This document shows positions 1 to 10,775 of a stretch of DNA of 64,000 bases, piece by piece. Every line of letters starts with the position of its first letter. Position 1 is the stretch's first letter. The stretch is from positions 1,565,210,501-1,565,274,500 of the forward strand of contig CM057449.1 of assembly GCA_016271365.2 (NCBI GenBank). Reading direction: 5' to 3'. The translations under genes were made by a program, and so were the position numbers. Below the pieces are notes generated by a model that was not told where the DNA came from, made no database searches, and saw only the letters and a list, made by a program, of their open reading frames with translations. Source of the stretch: Neoceratodus forsteri (taxonomy: Eukaryota; Chordata; Ceratodontiformes; Ceratodontidae).

Positions 1-2010
1 ATAGATTAGGCTAAGAAATAGAAGAACTGTTGCAACAGATTTAAGAAAGGTCAGTCCTCAAGAGTGGCAGGATCTCCCTGTCGCCCCCCACCCCCAAAAA
101 AAATTTTTGCCATTGAGCTGTAGAGCAGCATAGATCTGGGAAGAACAGCACTGAACCTCCATCAACCTCCATATTTTTAGCATGCTGAGCAGCTTTTAGA
201 ATTGCACCTATTTGGCAGATAGAATCCATTCAGAGAAGCAGGGTTCTAGGCAGCCTATCTGTGGCTCTTTTCTGAGAAGTAATGCAATAGCATTTCTAAA
301 TGCTGAGATTTGGAGCCATGTGTTCTAGCCCCAGAGCCTCCCTGAACCATGTGGTGATAGTGATGATCAGTGTTTCACCCTCGAAACCCTCTCAGAGCCC
401 ATTGATGCATACATTATTCCCTTGCAATAGATTTTCTGCATGTTCCAGCAGGATCAGATGAGATTGTTTCCTGTAACCAATCCAGCTGACACAGAAAGGG
501 CCTTGCCTGCACTGCTCACTGCCTCCAGACCTCAGCTGTGTAGGCATCCACCCTCTGCTTAGTCAACTGCAGCAATTTGTAAAAGTCAAATTTACTATTT
601 AAAAGTTCCAAGGTCTTGCTTCTCTTTTACATTGTGGAGTTTAGGGCATTGAAGGTATCGTTGGTTCTGCTGCTTGGCTGTCATTGCTCCCTCAGCAGCT
701 GGTGTAGCATTTTTTATCTTTGCCATTGCAAATTGCCCGATTTTCACACCAGTAGAAGGCATAGCACTTTTGAATGTGTAAGTTTGATAGAATCAGGTTT
801 CAAATAAAACTATTATTTTAAGCAAAAAAAGCACTTTTCTGTTGGGGTTGTGTCAAATGTATACCTGGATGCCTGGACAAATAGCTCCAGTCCCCAGATT
901 TTAATTAAAAAAGGGTCTCTCTCCATTGAATGCCATACAAGAAGTGGAGCTAGTTAGCAGAATGTTGTAAATCAATGCAAACTAAAGTGGTTGTCATATA
1001 AAAACGTTAAACATCTGTATTATGCCATATGTATTTTTTAAACAGAGCAAAGTCACTAACTGCCTGTTTGAACAAGCAGCGGGTGGTGGGGTTGCAAAGT
1101 TGTGACAAGGTAATAAGCATTGACAGGTGCCAGCCTGGTAGTACAGAGGGCTGAGGTACTGTGGTGCCTTACCTCTCACCGTGCCGGCAACCTGAGTTCA
1201 GGAATGAGCTCAGGTTGCCGGGGATTTGGGGGGGGGAGAGACTGGATGACAATCAAGTGGCCAACAGGCAGCTGTCCTGTCCCAGATTAGGATGGTGTGT
1301 TGTTCTGGCTCTTGGCTGCCACCAGGTGGAGCCCTGGTAGTAATGTCGACACCTGGGAGGCAGACTTAGGTCAGGGGTGTGTGGAAGGGGCTGCATTTCT
1401 AGAACGCATGCATGCCTCCATGCACATGCATCCTCTGTGTTGCTGAGGTGGCAGGAAGTCGGGGAGAAAATGGAAAAGTGATGGGGTGGGAGCTTAAGCC
1501 CTGTCGCCTAGCTCTGATCGGTGCTGCTGACTGAGCTGCTTGGTCTGACCTGAACTTGTGGGGGATGGCCCTCACGCCACAGGGGGAAGGGCATGGGAGG
1601 ACTCACTGATCAGATAGGTCCCAGGGAGTAGCTGGCACCAGTAGGGAGGAGGTGGGACAGGGCTGAGCAGTCGCCCTGACCATCAGTGTAGAAAAAGCTC
1701 TATAGAAAATGCATCAGTTGGGGAAGGGTTAGGGTGAGGGATACGGTCTGTCAGACTACATAACTGAGGAACTCTGGCTGGGGGGGGGATCATTGGATGC
1801 CAGGAACAAATAGTATTGATCTCCCAGTTTGGCCGTGACCAAGATGGCCACTTGACAATTGGCTGTCCACTTCAGGTTTAACTTGTTTAAAACTAAAAAT
1901 CTTAAAAATGTATATTTTGGTGAACCTTTCAACAGAACTCGTTAGTATTGTTCTGCAGAAACAAATTATACCTTTTTTGCTGCCCTCCAAATTTTCCTGT
2001 CAAAAACATT
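1..2010. other. No gene or named repeat recognised
   Basis: Short open frames occur on both strands but none resembles a protein family I know, and none has splice-site or codon support. Apart from the perfect hairpin at 1184-1221 I see only short simple tracts. It may hold old repeats too diverged to recognise by eye. Confidence 0.5.
1184..1221. repeat. Perfect 13-bp inverted repeat (hairpin)
   Basis: The arms CCGGCAACCTGAG (1184-1196) and CTCAGGTTGCCGG (1209-1221) are exact reverse complements around a 12-nt loop. It could be the tip of a foldback element or a chance palindrome; no transposon ends or target duplication were found around it. Confidence 0.7.
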
Positions 2011-2029
2011 TTTGTAAAATTCATTGAAT

Positions 2030-2850
2030 CATGGTCAAGGGGTTGTAAGCATGGTTCCACTGAATTTGGGAATGGTCATTGACCTGCCAATATACTTGGT
2101 GTTTTCAAAATTCTGTTTAGAGTTATCTGGGGTTAAAAATTCTGTAGCCAACTTGGAGAGCAAAATAGAAACTCTCAACATGAGGGTTTTTGACAGAGAG
2201 AGCACCTTGAGGCACATGGGCATCCAAGATGACAGGTGAGACACAGAGATCCACATGCTAAAATTCAAAGTAACCCTGCTTTGGGGCAAGCTTGATGACA
2301 TGGAATATAGAGGGTGCTGTGATAATATTTGATTAGTTGAGGTACCAGAGGGCACTGAGGGGAAAATCGTGGGGGACTTTGTCCAGCACCTGCTATCTAA
2401 ACTTTTTTATTTAAAAGACTGCCCACTTGAAGTGCAGTGGGCTCATTGCACCTTGACATCATGAATACTATGGGCCCTATTCCTGAGATTTTCCACTAAA
2501 GAAAGACTATTTCGGCTTGCCAGAGAGAAAGGTTCTCTACTTTGGCATAGCCACAGAGTGTCCCTGTTATCAGCACAGCTCACCAAAAAAAGGACAGCTT
2601 GCGCAGACCTCAGACACTTTCTGCAGAAACTGAGTACCAGATACTGTATGGCTCACCTCACAGCTTTAAGATTGAACAGAACAGGGTCTATCATGACTTT
2701 ACTGAATCAGCTGAAGTGGCTGCTTTTGTCCAGAGGAATTTGGGTGGCACAGGGACTTCTAAGATAACAGACAACCAGCTGGCACACATAGACAAACTGC
2801 AGTATCCAACCTCAGATGCCCACCAAATGGACACTTCAGATTAGTTTCCT
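2030..2850 (+). pseudogene. LINE-1 type ORF1 relic
   Basis: ORF1p is the RNA-binding chaperone of L1-like retrotransposons. The reading here runs through several frames and in-frame stops. A heptad-like segment around 2130-2240 (LESKIETLNMRV) looks like the coiled coil. It is followed by KLDDMEYRGCCDNI then LVEVPEGTEG at about 2290-2360, the characteristic start of the ORF1p RRM domain. Near 2510-2720 come AREKGSLLWH and a C-terminal-domain-like stretch. No ORF2 follows directly, so this is a truncated or rearranged copy. It resembles the L1 type found at 16.6-26 kb more than the full-length L1 at 8.1-15.2 kb, which is a judgement by eye only. Confidence 0.65.
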
Positions 2851-5491
2851 GCACCCTCAACTAGTGCAGCACCTCCAGAACAGTGTCAGAGGAAGCAGGG
2901 TAGGCACAGAAAATTGACTAGAAGCTACCTGACTTCCCCCCCCCAAAACAATAACCACCTTCACCGCAGCTGGAACCGTGGTTCCCAGGCATCAGTGAAT
3001 GAATCTTCAGCAACTGAGTCCCCTCCAGAGAGAACTACTTTGCCTAGAGCTCTATAAAGCCCACAGATTACAGCCGGCTTGAGCCCAATAGTAGTCCACA
3101 AAATGGATGCCAGCAAACCAAAAGCACTTGGAGTCAGGCATTTCTTAAACAGCTAAATTTTCTCAACAAACAGCATTGTGCAGTTTGGGTTTAAACAAAC
3201 ACTTTATATAGTATCAGGAAAATACAGATAAGACCAGTAATGTGAAATAAAAAAACATTGCTAATGCATTGTAACAATTTGTAAAACGTGTTTTATTCAT
3301 TTCATCCAACAGGAAAAGCTTCATGCTTCCTGATGCCTTAATTACCTTCCATATCAAACTAAAGGTGGTTTATAGTAGTTTTCCTGCAGTATTTTGTTTT
3401 ATATTTTATTCAGGGTCAAACACAAAGATTCATATGGGTGATTCTGGAAGCCGCCTGTGTCAGGCACAACCTGCAGGACAAACGGGGGCTGCACCCGATA
3501 CAGTTGTGGTAAATGCAAAAGGTGCTATTCCAGAAAGTTTACCACTTGCAGCAAATTATCTGGAATAGCCACACATTGCGGCTCTGCACAACACGGAGTG
3601 GTGCAACGGACAGCATCACCACATGTCCATGACACAGCCAGGGACCAGGTGGCAGGGGCTCGCCCAGGTGGCCCGAGGGCAGCCGATGCATGGTGCCCTC
3701 GTTGGGCACTGTCCCAGTACCACCGGGGCACCCGTGTGCCCCAAATGCAGACTGCCTGCTGTGGCAGGCAAATACCAACCCCCACATTCCCCAATGACTG
3801 TGGCAGTGCACTTGTCCCCCCCCACTCAGTAGTCCCAATCCCTGGTCCTGTACCCACATTGCATCCCAGGCCCACACTGTGCCCCCCTGTGCTCCCCATG
3901 CCCACACGGATATGCCTGAACAGTACCAGGTGGCCTAGCACTCCCCACCTCCCACCATTTGACAGCCAGTTGTCACAGCTTCCCCATCCCAAACCTGCTT
4001 AGGATTAGCACCTTCTTCCTCCTTACAGTTTATCATGGCCAGCCATGGAATGCGTATGTGGGTATTGTATAGTGTTATACAGTACGTGTATAAGGCATTC
4101 TGTGGCTGGCCGTGGTAGTGTGTGGAGGGAAGTGCCAGTCGTAGAAGTGGGTCTGGGATGGGGGGAGCTGGGTGGTTGATAACTGTCTGGGGTGGGGGCA
4201 TTAGATCACCAGGGTGAGGTCATGAATGGGGGAGTAAAGCGCAGGGCCACTACCGGCATCATATTGGGGGTGTGATTGGAGAGTGTGGGGGGTTCCCTAT
4301 ACAGCAGAGCACAGGGCAGATGCCTCACGGTGGGGACTGGTGGGCCACTCTACCAGGGAACGTGGGCATGCACTTACAGTACTGGCATGTGTCTGAATCT
4401 GTCCACAGGGCACCACCCCACTGGGTGCCATGACACTAGGGCTAACCTTCAGTGCTCCTCCCCTGCCCCTAGCTATCCTATGTCCTGCTGGTGCAACCAC
4501 TTAGACCACCTCCTGGCTGGTCTAGGTGGTGCCCTCTGCTATATCCATGGTGGGCCTTCCAGAATCCGAAGAAAGGGGATGTGGCAGCCCTGCCATGGTG
4601 CAAGCCCCCTTTCAACCTGGCACTCTGGGTTGCTGGATGTAACCCTGGCACAAGGGGCATTGGTTCGGTGTGTCTGGGGCAGTCTCAGGCTGCCTACTGG
4701 AATCGCAGGATGCCACAAGGTGTGATAAAAATCACCACTTGTCATACTTTTTTTGATGCAAGTCTCTTGCATCATGTGAACCCCTTTTGGAATCGGCCCC
4801 ATAGTGTTTATGTAATTTTTTCCTCTGGTACAGTATTTTGCAAAACTCTTAACAGGGGAACACAGTGCTAAAGACCACAAGGTTTTCCTTGGCCATAGCT
4901 GCTCTAAAGCAGCCATTTTGACTTAATGCTAGCTCTTTTGGGTGGAGGTTAGAAAGAGAAGAATTACAAAGAAAATTAAAGTTTCATCTCTGGGTGACCA
5001 GGTCAGGGAAGACAAGTTAGAATATTAGAAAGGTTAGCGTAAAAGAAAGGCTGCAGGCAAAAGGATAGGAAGGAAACATTAACGGTAATCTGGCATGTTG
5101 TAAGCCCATTTCTGCACTATTTCAGGTCTCAGCATGCTTTCATTTTCTCTGGTACCTTAGGGCATCCTTGTTTTGGCTGTGCGGCTTTCTAGCCCCTTAG
5201 GACATCATTCTCTATTTTTACTAAACAAAAAATACAGTGGGAGGATGTCACTCTACCACAGACTGTCACCTGAACCTCCTTCTTCTGAACTGCAAATGTA
5301 TACCTCAAAACAAACAGGTGTAAGCAATGGTCTGATGGTCTATTGTAAATCTGTAAGTACTGTAAATGTTATTGTATTGTCTGTTGCATTTTGGGCTCAG
5401 GAGATTCATTTAGAGGGCTGGTGTACTGCCACTGGAATCCTCTTGTTAGGCCATGGATGTCATACAGATGTGTAGCATGTGGAAATAGAAA
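2851..5491. other. No gene recognised; one long hairpin inside
   Basis: About 2851-3180 may still be L1-derived, since it follows the ORF1 relic without a visible break. From about 3600 to 4730 the sequence is C- or G-rich, giving long but unconvincing overlapping frames on both strands. A strong hairpin lies at 4037-4111. I recognise no protein domain. Confidence 0.4.
4037..4111. repeat. 75-nt near-complete hairpin, pre-miRNA-like in shape
   Basis: The arms begin GGCCAGCCA and end TGGCTGGCC, then pair GAATGC with GCATTC. An inner segment GTATTGTATA pairs with TATACAGTAC (one G-U) around a GTGT loop. The intervening bases also pair with bulges and wobbles, so about 30 of 37 positions per arm are paired. 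Size and shape fit a microRNA precursor, but MITE internal palindromes look the same. No conserved seed was recognised. Confidence 0.5.
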
Positions 5492-5499
5492 GCAGTAGG

Positions 5500-5668
5500 C
5501 AGTAGCGGAGCCAGGTTTGGGAGCCAAGGGGGGCCATTCAGTCAATAATGGGCTCCACAGTGGGCACTAAACATTGAATAATGAAGGTGGTGGGGCACCA
5601 CTACTCACACTGAGGTAGCCAGGAGGGGCGACCACCCCCCCAGCCCCCCCCCTCTAGCTCCGCCACTG
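5500..5668. mobile_element. hAT-like MITE (169 bp) with 8-bp target duplication
   Basis: The element begins CAGTAGCGGAGCCAG and ends CTAGCTCCGCCACTG, which are imperfect terminal inverted repeats. It is flanked by identical 8-bp copies GCAGTAGG at 5492-5499 and 5669-5676. Short length, no coding capacity, CAGNG-type ends and an 8-bp duplication are the hallmarks of non-autonomous hAT elements. The C-run near 5634-5650 is a simple-sequence patch inside it. Confidence 0.85.
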
Positions 5669-5676
5669 GCAGTAGG

Positions 5677-6621
5677 ACCATATGAGGAGAGACTTATTTG
5701 GTGCATATTGCACAGCTGTTGGGTCCCTGATGCCTTACAGTGGCATATTTGCATAGCTGGTCACTATGGCTCAGATCACTGACTTGGGGAGGCTGACACA
5801 GACACCAGATGTAAAATACTGAGCGAGCCAAAAAACTTGCAACTTTGTATAGGGGAAGTTGCCTCTTAGTGCTCAGTGACTCCACCACTGTGTAACCACG
5901 CAGCTAAACTGCACCACATGGCAATATATTTATTATAGCAGCCAGAGTATATACCTATAGCTGCCCTTACCTGGAGTTCTAGTAATTGGCTCTGCTAATC
6001 GGCTCAGCCAGAAACTCACAATGGGTACGCCATAATTCTGTTATCTCCCTTTCCAACACACTGATTTATGTTGCATAGATTGGGTTCATCGTGTCATGGC
6101 TGCAGATTTCAGATTTGGTCCAGACCCTCTGATTCAATTAGGAACTGTAAGCAGAGTACCCAGGAATCTGTGGCGGCTGTCCCCAAAACCACCAACACAT
6201 AAACAAAAAACTGCACCGAGGAAATATGCTGATAACAATGTTTAGTAGCAAATAAAGCAATAAATTTATTCCAAAAGTAAAAGTTCTACTGCATCCAGGT
6301 ACATCAACCAGTGCTGATCTTCATCAGGGTGCTTCTGGAATAGAATTCCTTTGCTTTAGTTGCTTTTAAGCATTGGTCTCAGCATGTTTCCTGAGTGCAG
6401 TCTTTTATTCTATTGTCTTGCGATCTCCACATATTTAAGGCACTGATATGAGAAAACTGAATGATACTCCTGCTGAACATATATCACCATAACTCCCAAC
6501 AATAGCAGTAGAGAAGAGGGGATGCTCCTGACATACTTAATAATTATTACTGTCAGAGGGCACAGGGATATGACCTCTTGGCTGTACACGCCTGATTAAC
6601 CTCTTTGGGGTGCCTTGACTT
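5677..6621. other. No gene recognised; probable unnamed repeat near 6190-6360
   Basis: The stretch around 6190-6340 reads on the minus strand as a CCTGATGAAGATCAGC-like block followed by an AATAAATTTATTGC-like tail. That looks like the 3' end of a dispersed retroelement, but I cannot name it. Nothing else in the interval is recognisable. Confidence 0.35.
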
Positions 6622-8080
6622 ATGCCACCCTATAATTGGACCTTAGGGCAGCTACTACTTCAAGGCGAATTATCGTCCTATATCCAACCTTCCATTTTTG
6701 GGGAAGATGGTGGAGAAGGTGGCAGCGCTTCAGTTGAAGAGCACCTCGTGACTCACGAGTTGTACGAACCCTTCCAGTCAGCATTTCGGGCTAGACATAG
6801 CACAGAAACTGCGCTTGTGCGGGTGCAGAATGATCTCCTCAGGGCAAGAGATTTGGGGGACAAGACAATTCTTGTTCTCCTTGATCTCTCTTCAGCATTT
6901 GACACTGTGGACCATTGTGTGTTGCTTGTCCGCCTCAGGAAGTTATGCAGACTCATCTGGTTTGAGTCCTTTCTCACCAACAAGAGGCAACAGGTTATGA
7001 TGGGGAACTCTTCATCTACACCCAGTCTCCTATTTTGTGGAGTCCCTCGAGGATCGGTACTGGCCCCAATGTTGTTCACAGTGTACATGCTGCCCCTGGG
7101 AGGGATCATTAGGAAGTATGGTCTGAGTTTTCATTGTTATGCCGATGATACTCAGCTATATTTTTCCTTTTCCCCAGGAACATCCAACACAGTGGATGTG
7201 CTTAATATCTGTCTGGCTGAGATCGACTGGATGGCCTCCAGCTGGTTGTGACTGAACCCTGACAAGACAGAGGTATTGGTAGTGGAGTCGAAAAGAGTTC
7301 GTGATAGGATGGCCTCTGACTCAGAAACTGGGCTTGTTCTTGGAGTTGTGTCATTGAAGACCTCCTCTTGGGTGCGAAATCTGGGAGTGATTCTGGACAG
7401 GAACCTAACCATGGAGGCTCAGATATCCTCCACGGTTCGTACCTGTTTTTCCATCTCAGAAACATTGCCAGGGTTGCTTCCCTTGTTCCACCTCCTGACC
7501 TCCCTCACCTTGATACATGCCTTAGTCACATCTAGGCTTGACTACTGTAATGCGCCTATCTCAGGGTCACAGGAGGATCTCCAGACTGCAGCTGGTGCAA
7601 ATGCAGCTGCCCAGTTGTTGACTGGGCAGCAAAGTTCTGCCATATTACACCGGGTATGCGAATTGGTAACTGGCTGCCAGTCAGGTGGAGAGTCCTCTTA
7701 AGGTGGGTCTTCTCACCTATAAGATCCTACATCGGCAGGGCCCTGGTTACCTGTCAGACCTTCTGTTACCTGCCTCCTACCCGCCTCTTCGATTTTAGTG
7801 GTGGCTTCCTGACCATTCCCAGAACGAGGCTTAAATCAGCTGGTGATAAAGCCTTTAGTGTTGCAGCTCCCGTTCTGTGGAATTCTTTGCCAGCTTAGGT
7901 CAGGGAAGCCCCCACGGTGGATATTTTTAAGGCCTGTCTGAAGACATTTCTTTTCTCCCAAGCCTTTGATACTTAGATTAGTATATATGGTAAAGTTTGT
8001 GATTTTATTAGATTTGTTTATTCTTTTTTTGTATAGAATTCTGTGCTGTTTTTGCGTTTGTGTTTTTAAATTCTGTTTAA
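6622..8080 (+). mobile_element. L2-type LINE, 5'-truncated, part before L1 insertion
   Basis: This is the reverse transcriptase half of an L2 (CR1 superfamily) non-LTR retrotransposon. Frames at 6640-7900 give NYRPISNLPF, FDTVDH (about 6900), GVPRGSVLAPMLF and YADDTQLYFSF (about 7135-7165). Further on come LDYCNA and the C-terminal AAPVLWNSLPA typical of L2. At least three frame changes and stops interrupt it, and the endonuclease half is absent at the left. The element stops at AAATTCTGTTTAA (8068-8080), where a full-length L1 is inserted, and resumes at 15219. A minus-strand relative lies at 44.2-50.9 kb and is much better preserved. Confidence 0.88.
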
Positions 8081-8094
8081 GAAGGGACTTCCGG

Positions 8095-8102
8095 TGACGT
8101 CA
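8095..8102. promoter_or_regulatory. Consensus cAMP-response element (TGACGTCA) in L1 5' UTR
   Basis: The palindrome TGACGTCA, the consensus CREB/ATF site, lies 15 bp inside the 5' end of the L1. It is followed at once by CGGAGATGGC, which is close to the YY1-type AAGATGGC box found at many LINE 5' ends. Internal promoters of LINEs sit in this position, so a promoter role is plausible but inferred. Confidence 0.45.
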
Positions 8103-8217
8103 CGGAGATGGCTGCAAGCTAACTTCAGCAGCTCGCTCCCGCTGATTAATGAGGAGTATCTCCCTAAATAATTGCGACTCCTTAAAACAAAACGACTGAC
8201 CCCCGAAGGAAAAGAGG

Positions 8218-9096
8218 ATGGCAGGCAAGCAACAGAGGAGCAAAAGCGCTAAATCGTCGAGTAGCTTACAAAAACTGAAGCAACTAGTGCTAGACGAAGA
8301 CATGGAGGGATTCGCGGCCCAGTCACGCCATAGACGCACAGCCTCTGAGTCCTCTGGGGAGCCTGATTTCGCAGAAAGCGCCGACTCGGAAACGATGCAA
8401 AGGACCTTGCAGCAAATTCTTTCTACAGTCACAAGAATCGATCTATCCCTATCAGACCTTAAAAAAGAGGTACAAACTTTAAATAAGAAAGTAACTACAA
8501 ATGCATCTAACCTCACGACGATCTCAGAAACACAAGAGCGATCGGATAGGCTCCTTTGCTGCTATTACAGAGAGATAGAGAACCCAACGTAAACTGGAGG
8601 ATCTTGAAAACAGATCACACAAAACAATTTCAATTCACGGAGTGCCAGAAGACGAGAAGTGGATTCCTCTCAACAGCTGACATGGTACTGCATATATTGT
8701 GTGGTGCTCTCCCCAGATATCAAAATGGACATTGATCGTGCTCACAGATCTCTAGTTGCCAAACCCTAAGATCCTACTGCAAGACCACATTCTATTATTG
8801 TTAGAATGGTCTTCTTCCAAAGTAAAGACTGGATACTACAAGAGGCGTGGAGACAAAGAGACCTCAGATATGAAGGTGCTCAAATCTTTTTTGACCAGGA
8901 TTTCTCGTCAGCACTACAGTCAGAAAGACAAATGGTCAGAGGGGTTATCAGAGAGTTAAAACTCAAGAAAAACATAAAGGCTCAAATGTTATTCCCTGCC
9001 AGAATTAAAATACATCTGGATAGTGGGGTCAAAGTCTTTCAGATCTGGTGGAAGCAGCAAGTTCTTCAAAGTTTAGAACATGCGTCCCTGACTTAG
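8218..9096 (+). pseudogene. L1 ORF1 (RNA-binding protein), frameshifted
   Basis: The first frame starts MAGKQQRSKSAKSSSS at 8218, with a basic Ser/Lys-rich N terminus. A coiled-coil-like region follows (LDLSLSDLKKEVQTLNKKV-like, about 8440-8500). After a frame change near 8580 the RRM start LENRSHKTISIHGVPED is read at about 8600-8650. IDRAHRSL near 8730 and a C-terminal domain (SKDWILQEAWRQRDLRYEG, 8820-8880) follow in another frame. Domain order and the total of about 290 codons match L1 ORF1p. At least two frameshifts plus the TAA at 8590 prevent translation as one protein. Confidence 0.8.
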
Positions 9097-9539
9097 ATAT
9101 GCAGAGGCTGAAGAGTAAGTTGAAAACAGAGGTGTGGACCAGAGTCCCGAATCTCAGAGGAAGAAAGAGGGCAAATCCAGGTTCCTACCCACACGAGGCC
9201 GCTGGATATCCAGGACTTGATAATCAAAACAAAATCTCGTATACAAGGAGACAAAGGACTCACATAGCAGGGGAAAGAAGTGGTCAAGATAAAGGACTTG
9301 ATTGAAGAGTTTGGAAATATCGTGGACTTGCTGAAGAGACATACTCTCTAAATGACCGGGCCTAGGGAAGGAGGTCCGTTGCATATAAACTTTGGGACTT
9401 CTAAGGACTACCTAATGGCAGATCCCTTCAAAATGGAAAAGACATTTGGGACTGATAGAAATAACAAGGTTCTTATTATTATAAAACTGCTGATGGAGAT
9501 GGGTCCCTGGGCCGACATTGAAGAGCCCCCTTAAGGTAA

Positions 9540-10440
9540 AGTAGAACACAGCACGAGATTTAAGAACACTTCGACAGAGGACTTAGCTGAGGTCGAGGGA
9601 GAAGATGGGGAAGGGAAGGGGGGACAAAATATTAAGAAAAAGAAATGACCTATAGTGGCAAAAGGAAAACATAGATATACAGAGGGTTTTATAAGCAAGT
9701 AATAGAAAGGGGAGAAGTGGGGGAGGGGGCTGACACACTGAGAAAGTAAGCTAAAGGAGGACAAAACTGTAGGGACAACTAAAACCAAAGGGCAAAACAT
9801 ATAGAACCAACTTCATCGGGGGGGGGGTAAGGGCAACCAACAAGATGAAAGCCAGAAACTGATGTAGTAGTTTGAGATAGAAAGATGGATAGGGACCACT
9901 AAAACTAAAGGGCCAAAAACATATAGAATCAACTTCGTCGGTGGGGTGAGGGGAGGCAAGGACAACCCACAAAATGAAAGCCAGAGATTGATGTAGTAGT
10001 CTGAGACAGAAAGACGGATGAGATTGGGAGGGAGGTAGATCTCTGCTCACAGGATGAAAACAAATAGTCGGAACTAAAAAAGGGATAACATTTCTTTAAT
10101 AGAATAGGAGGTGTTCTAGAAGAGAAAGGGAAAGAGGAAAGAAGGAAGGGCTATATGCTAAAAGAAGGCCAAGAAGACTTAGAAGTAGAAGCAGGGACAG
10201 ATAAGAAACTTAGTATACTGTCTGGGCAGGGATGAAACAATTTCCTAGGGATAGTGCAGAAAATAAGGGGAATAAGACAGGGAATAGTATGCGGAGTCAT
10301 AAGAGGAAGTAACATGGTTAGGGAGGAGGGCAGAGTTTAAGAGGGAAGGAAAAAAGAGATGGTGGGAGTAGGAACTCCTAGAAAGAAATTTGAAGCTAGA
10401 CATTAAAACTTCAGCTCGATCTCGAAGTGACAGGCCTAAG
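9540..10440 (+). other. Purine-rich inter-ORF region of the L1
   Basis: The plus strand is strongly A/G-rich from the end of ORF1 to about 10440, with no plausible protein. ORF1 and ORF2 are separated by about 1.7 kb, far more than the short spacers common in mammalian L1. It contains the tandem duplication at 9771-10020 and is followed by hairpin-prone sequence at 10440-10545. Confidence 0.6.
9771..10020 (+). repeat. Imperfect tandem duplication, period about 120-130 bp
   Basis: The blocks starting AGGGACAACTAAAACCAAAG (9771) and AGGGACCACTAAAACTAAAG (9891) run in parallel. They share ACATATAGAA, CAACTTC, GATGAAAGCCAGA-like and GATGTAGTAGT segments, and end in AAAGATGGAT and AAAGACGGAT. The second copy is about 10 bp longer. 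Two copies only, in the L1 inter-ORF spacer. Confidence 0.8.
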
Positions 10441-10524
10441 GGGGTGTTAGGGGCTCCCCTATAGGGAACTCACTTAGACCTCCTGCCCCACTTTTAGGGG
10501 GCACCACTTGGGTCGAAGAGACCT

Positions 10525-10544
10525 CCCACGGGTTTCGCCGTGGG
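10525..10544. repeat. Hairpin CCCACGG...CCGTGGG upstream of L1 ORF2
   Basis: A 7-bp perfect stem with loop GTTTCG lies about 230 bp before the ORF2 start. It is preceded by a second small foldback, AGGGGCTCCCCT, at about 10450. Position suggests an RNA structure in the bicistronic L1 transcript; role unknown. Confidence 0.4.
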
Positions 10545-10775
10545 TTTCACATGGATGTCATTGAGAATAACACTGATATTATGTAAATAGTGTTAATGTT
10601 ATCTGTTTTGATAGTACCAAAATTAGGTACCAAGTTGTATTACAACTTTTTATGTTTTAAAGTCTTGGAATTTTTGTGTTTAGTTTCGGCTTTTGCAGGC
10701 TGGACTGAGAACTCATGGATTATATAGGTCGGCTACTGGTGCACAAAGGATATACCCCAGATATCAGATGTCTCG

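Noticed and set aside
3457..4002. Long overlapping reading frames on both strands in C-rich sequence
   Set aside because: Composition alone gives few stops on either strand. The Cys-rich start (GGCTRYSCGKCKRCY) was tempting but matches no family I recognise.
10525..10544. Bacterial-type terminator
   Set aside because: No U-run follows the stem, and the context is a vertebrate LINE spacer.
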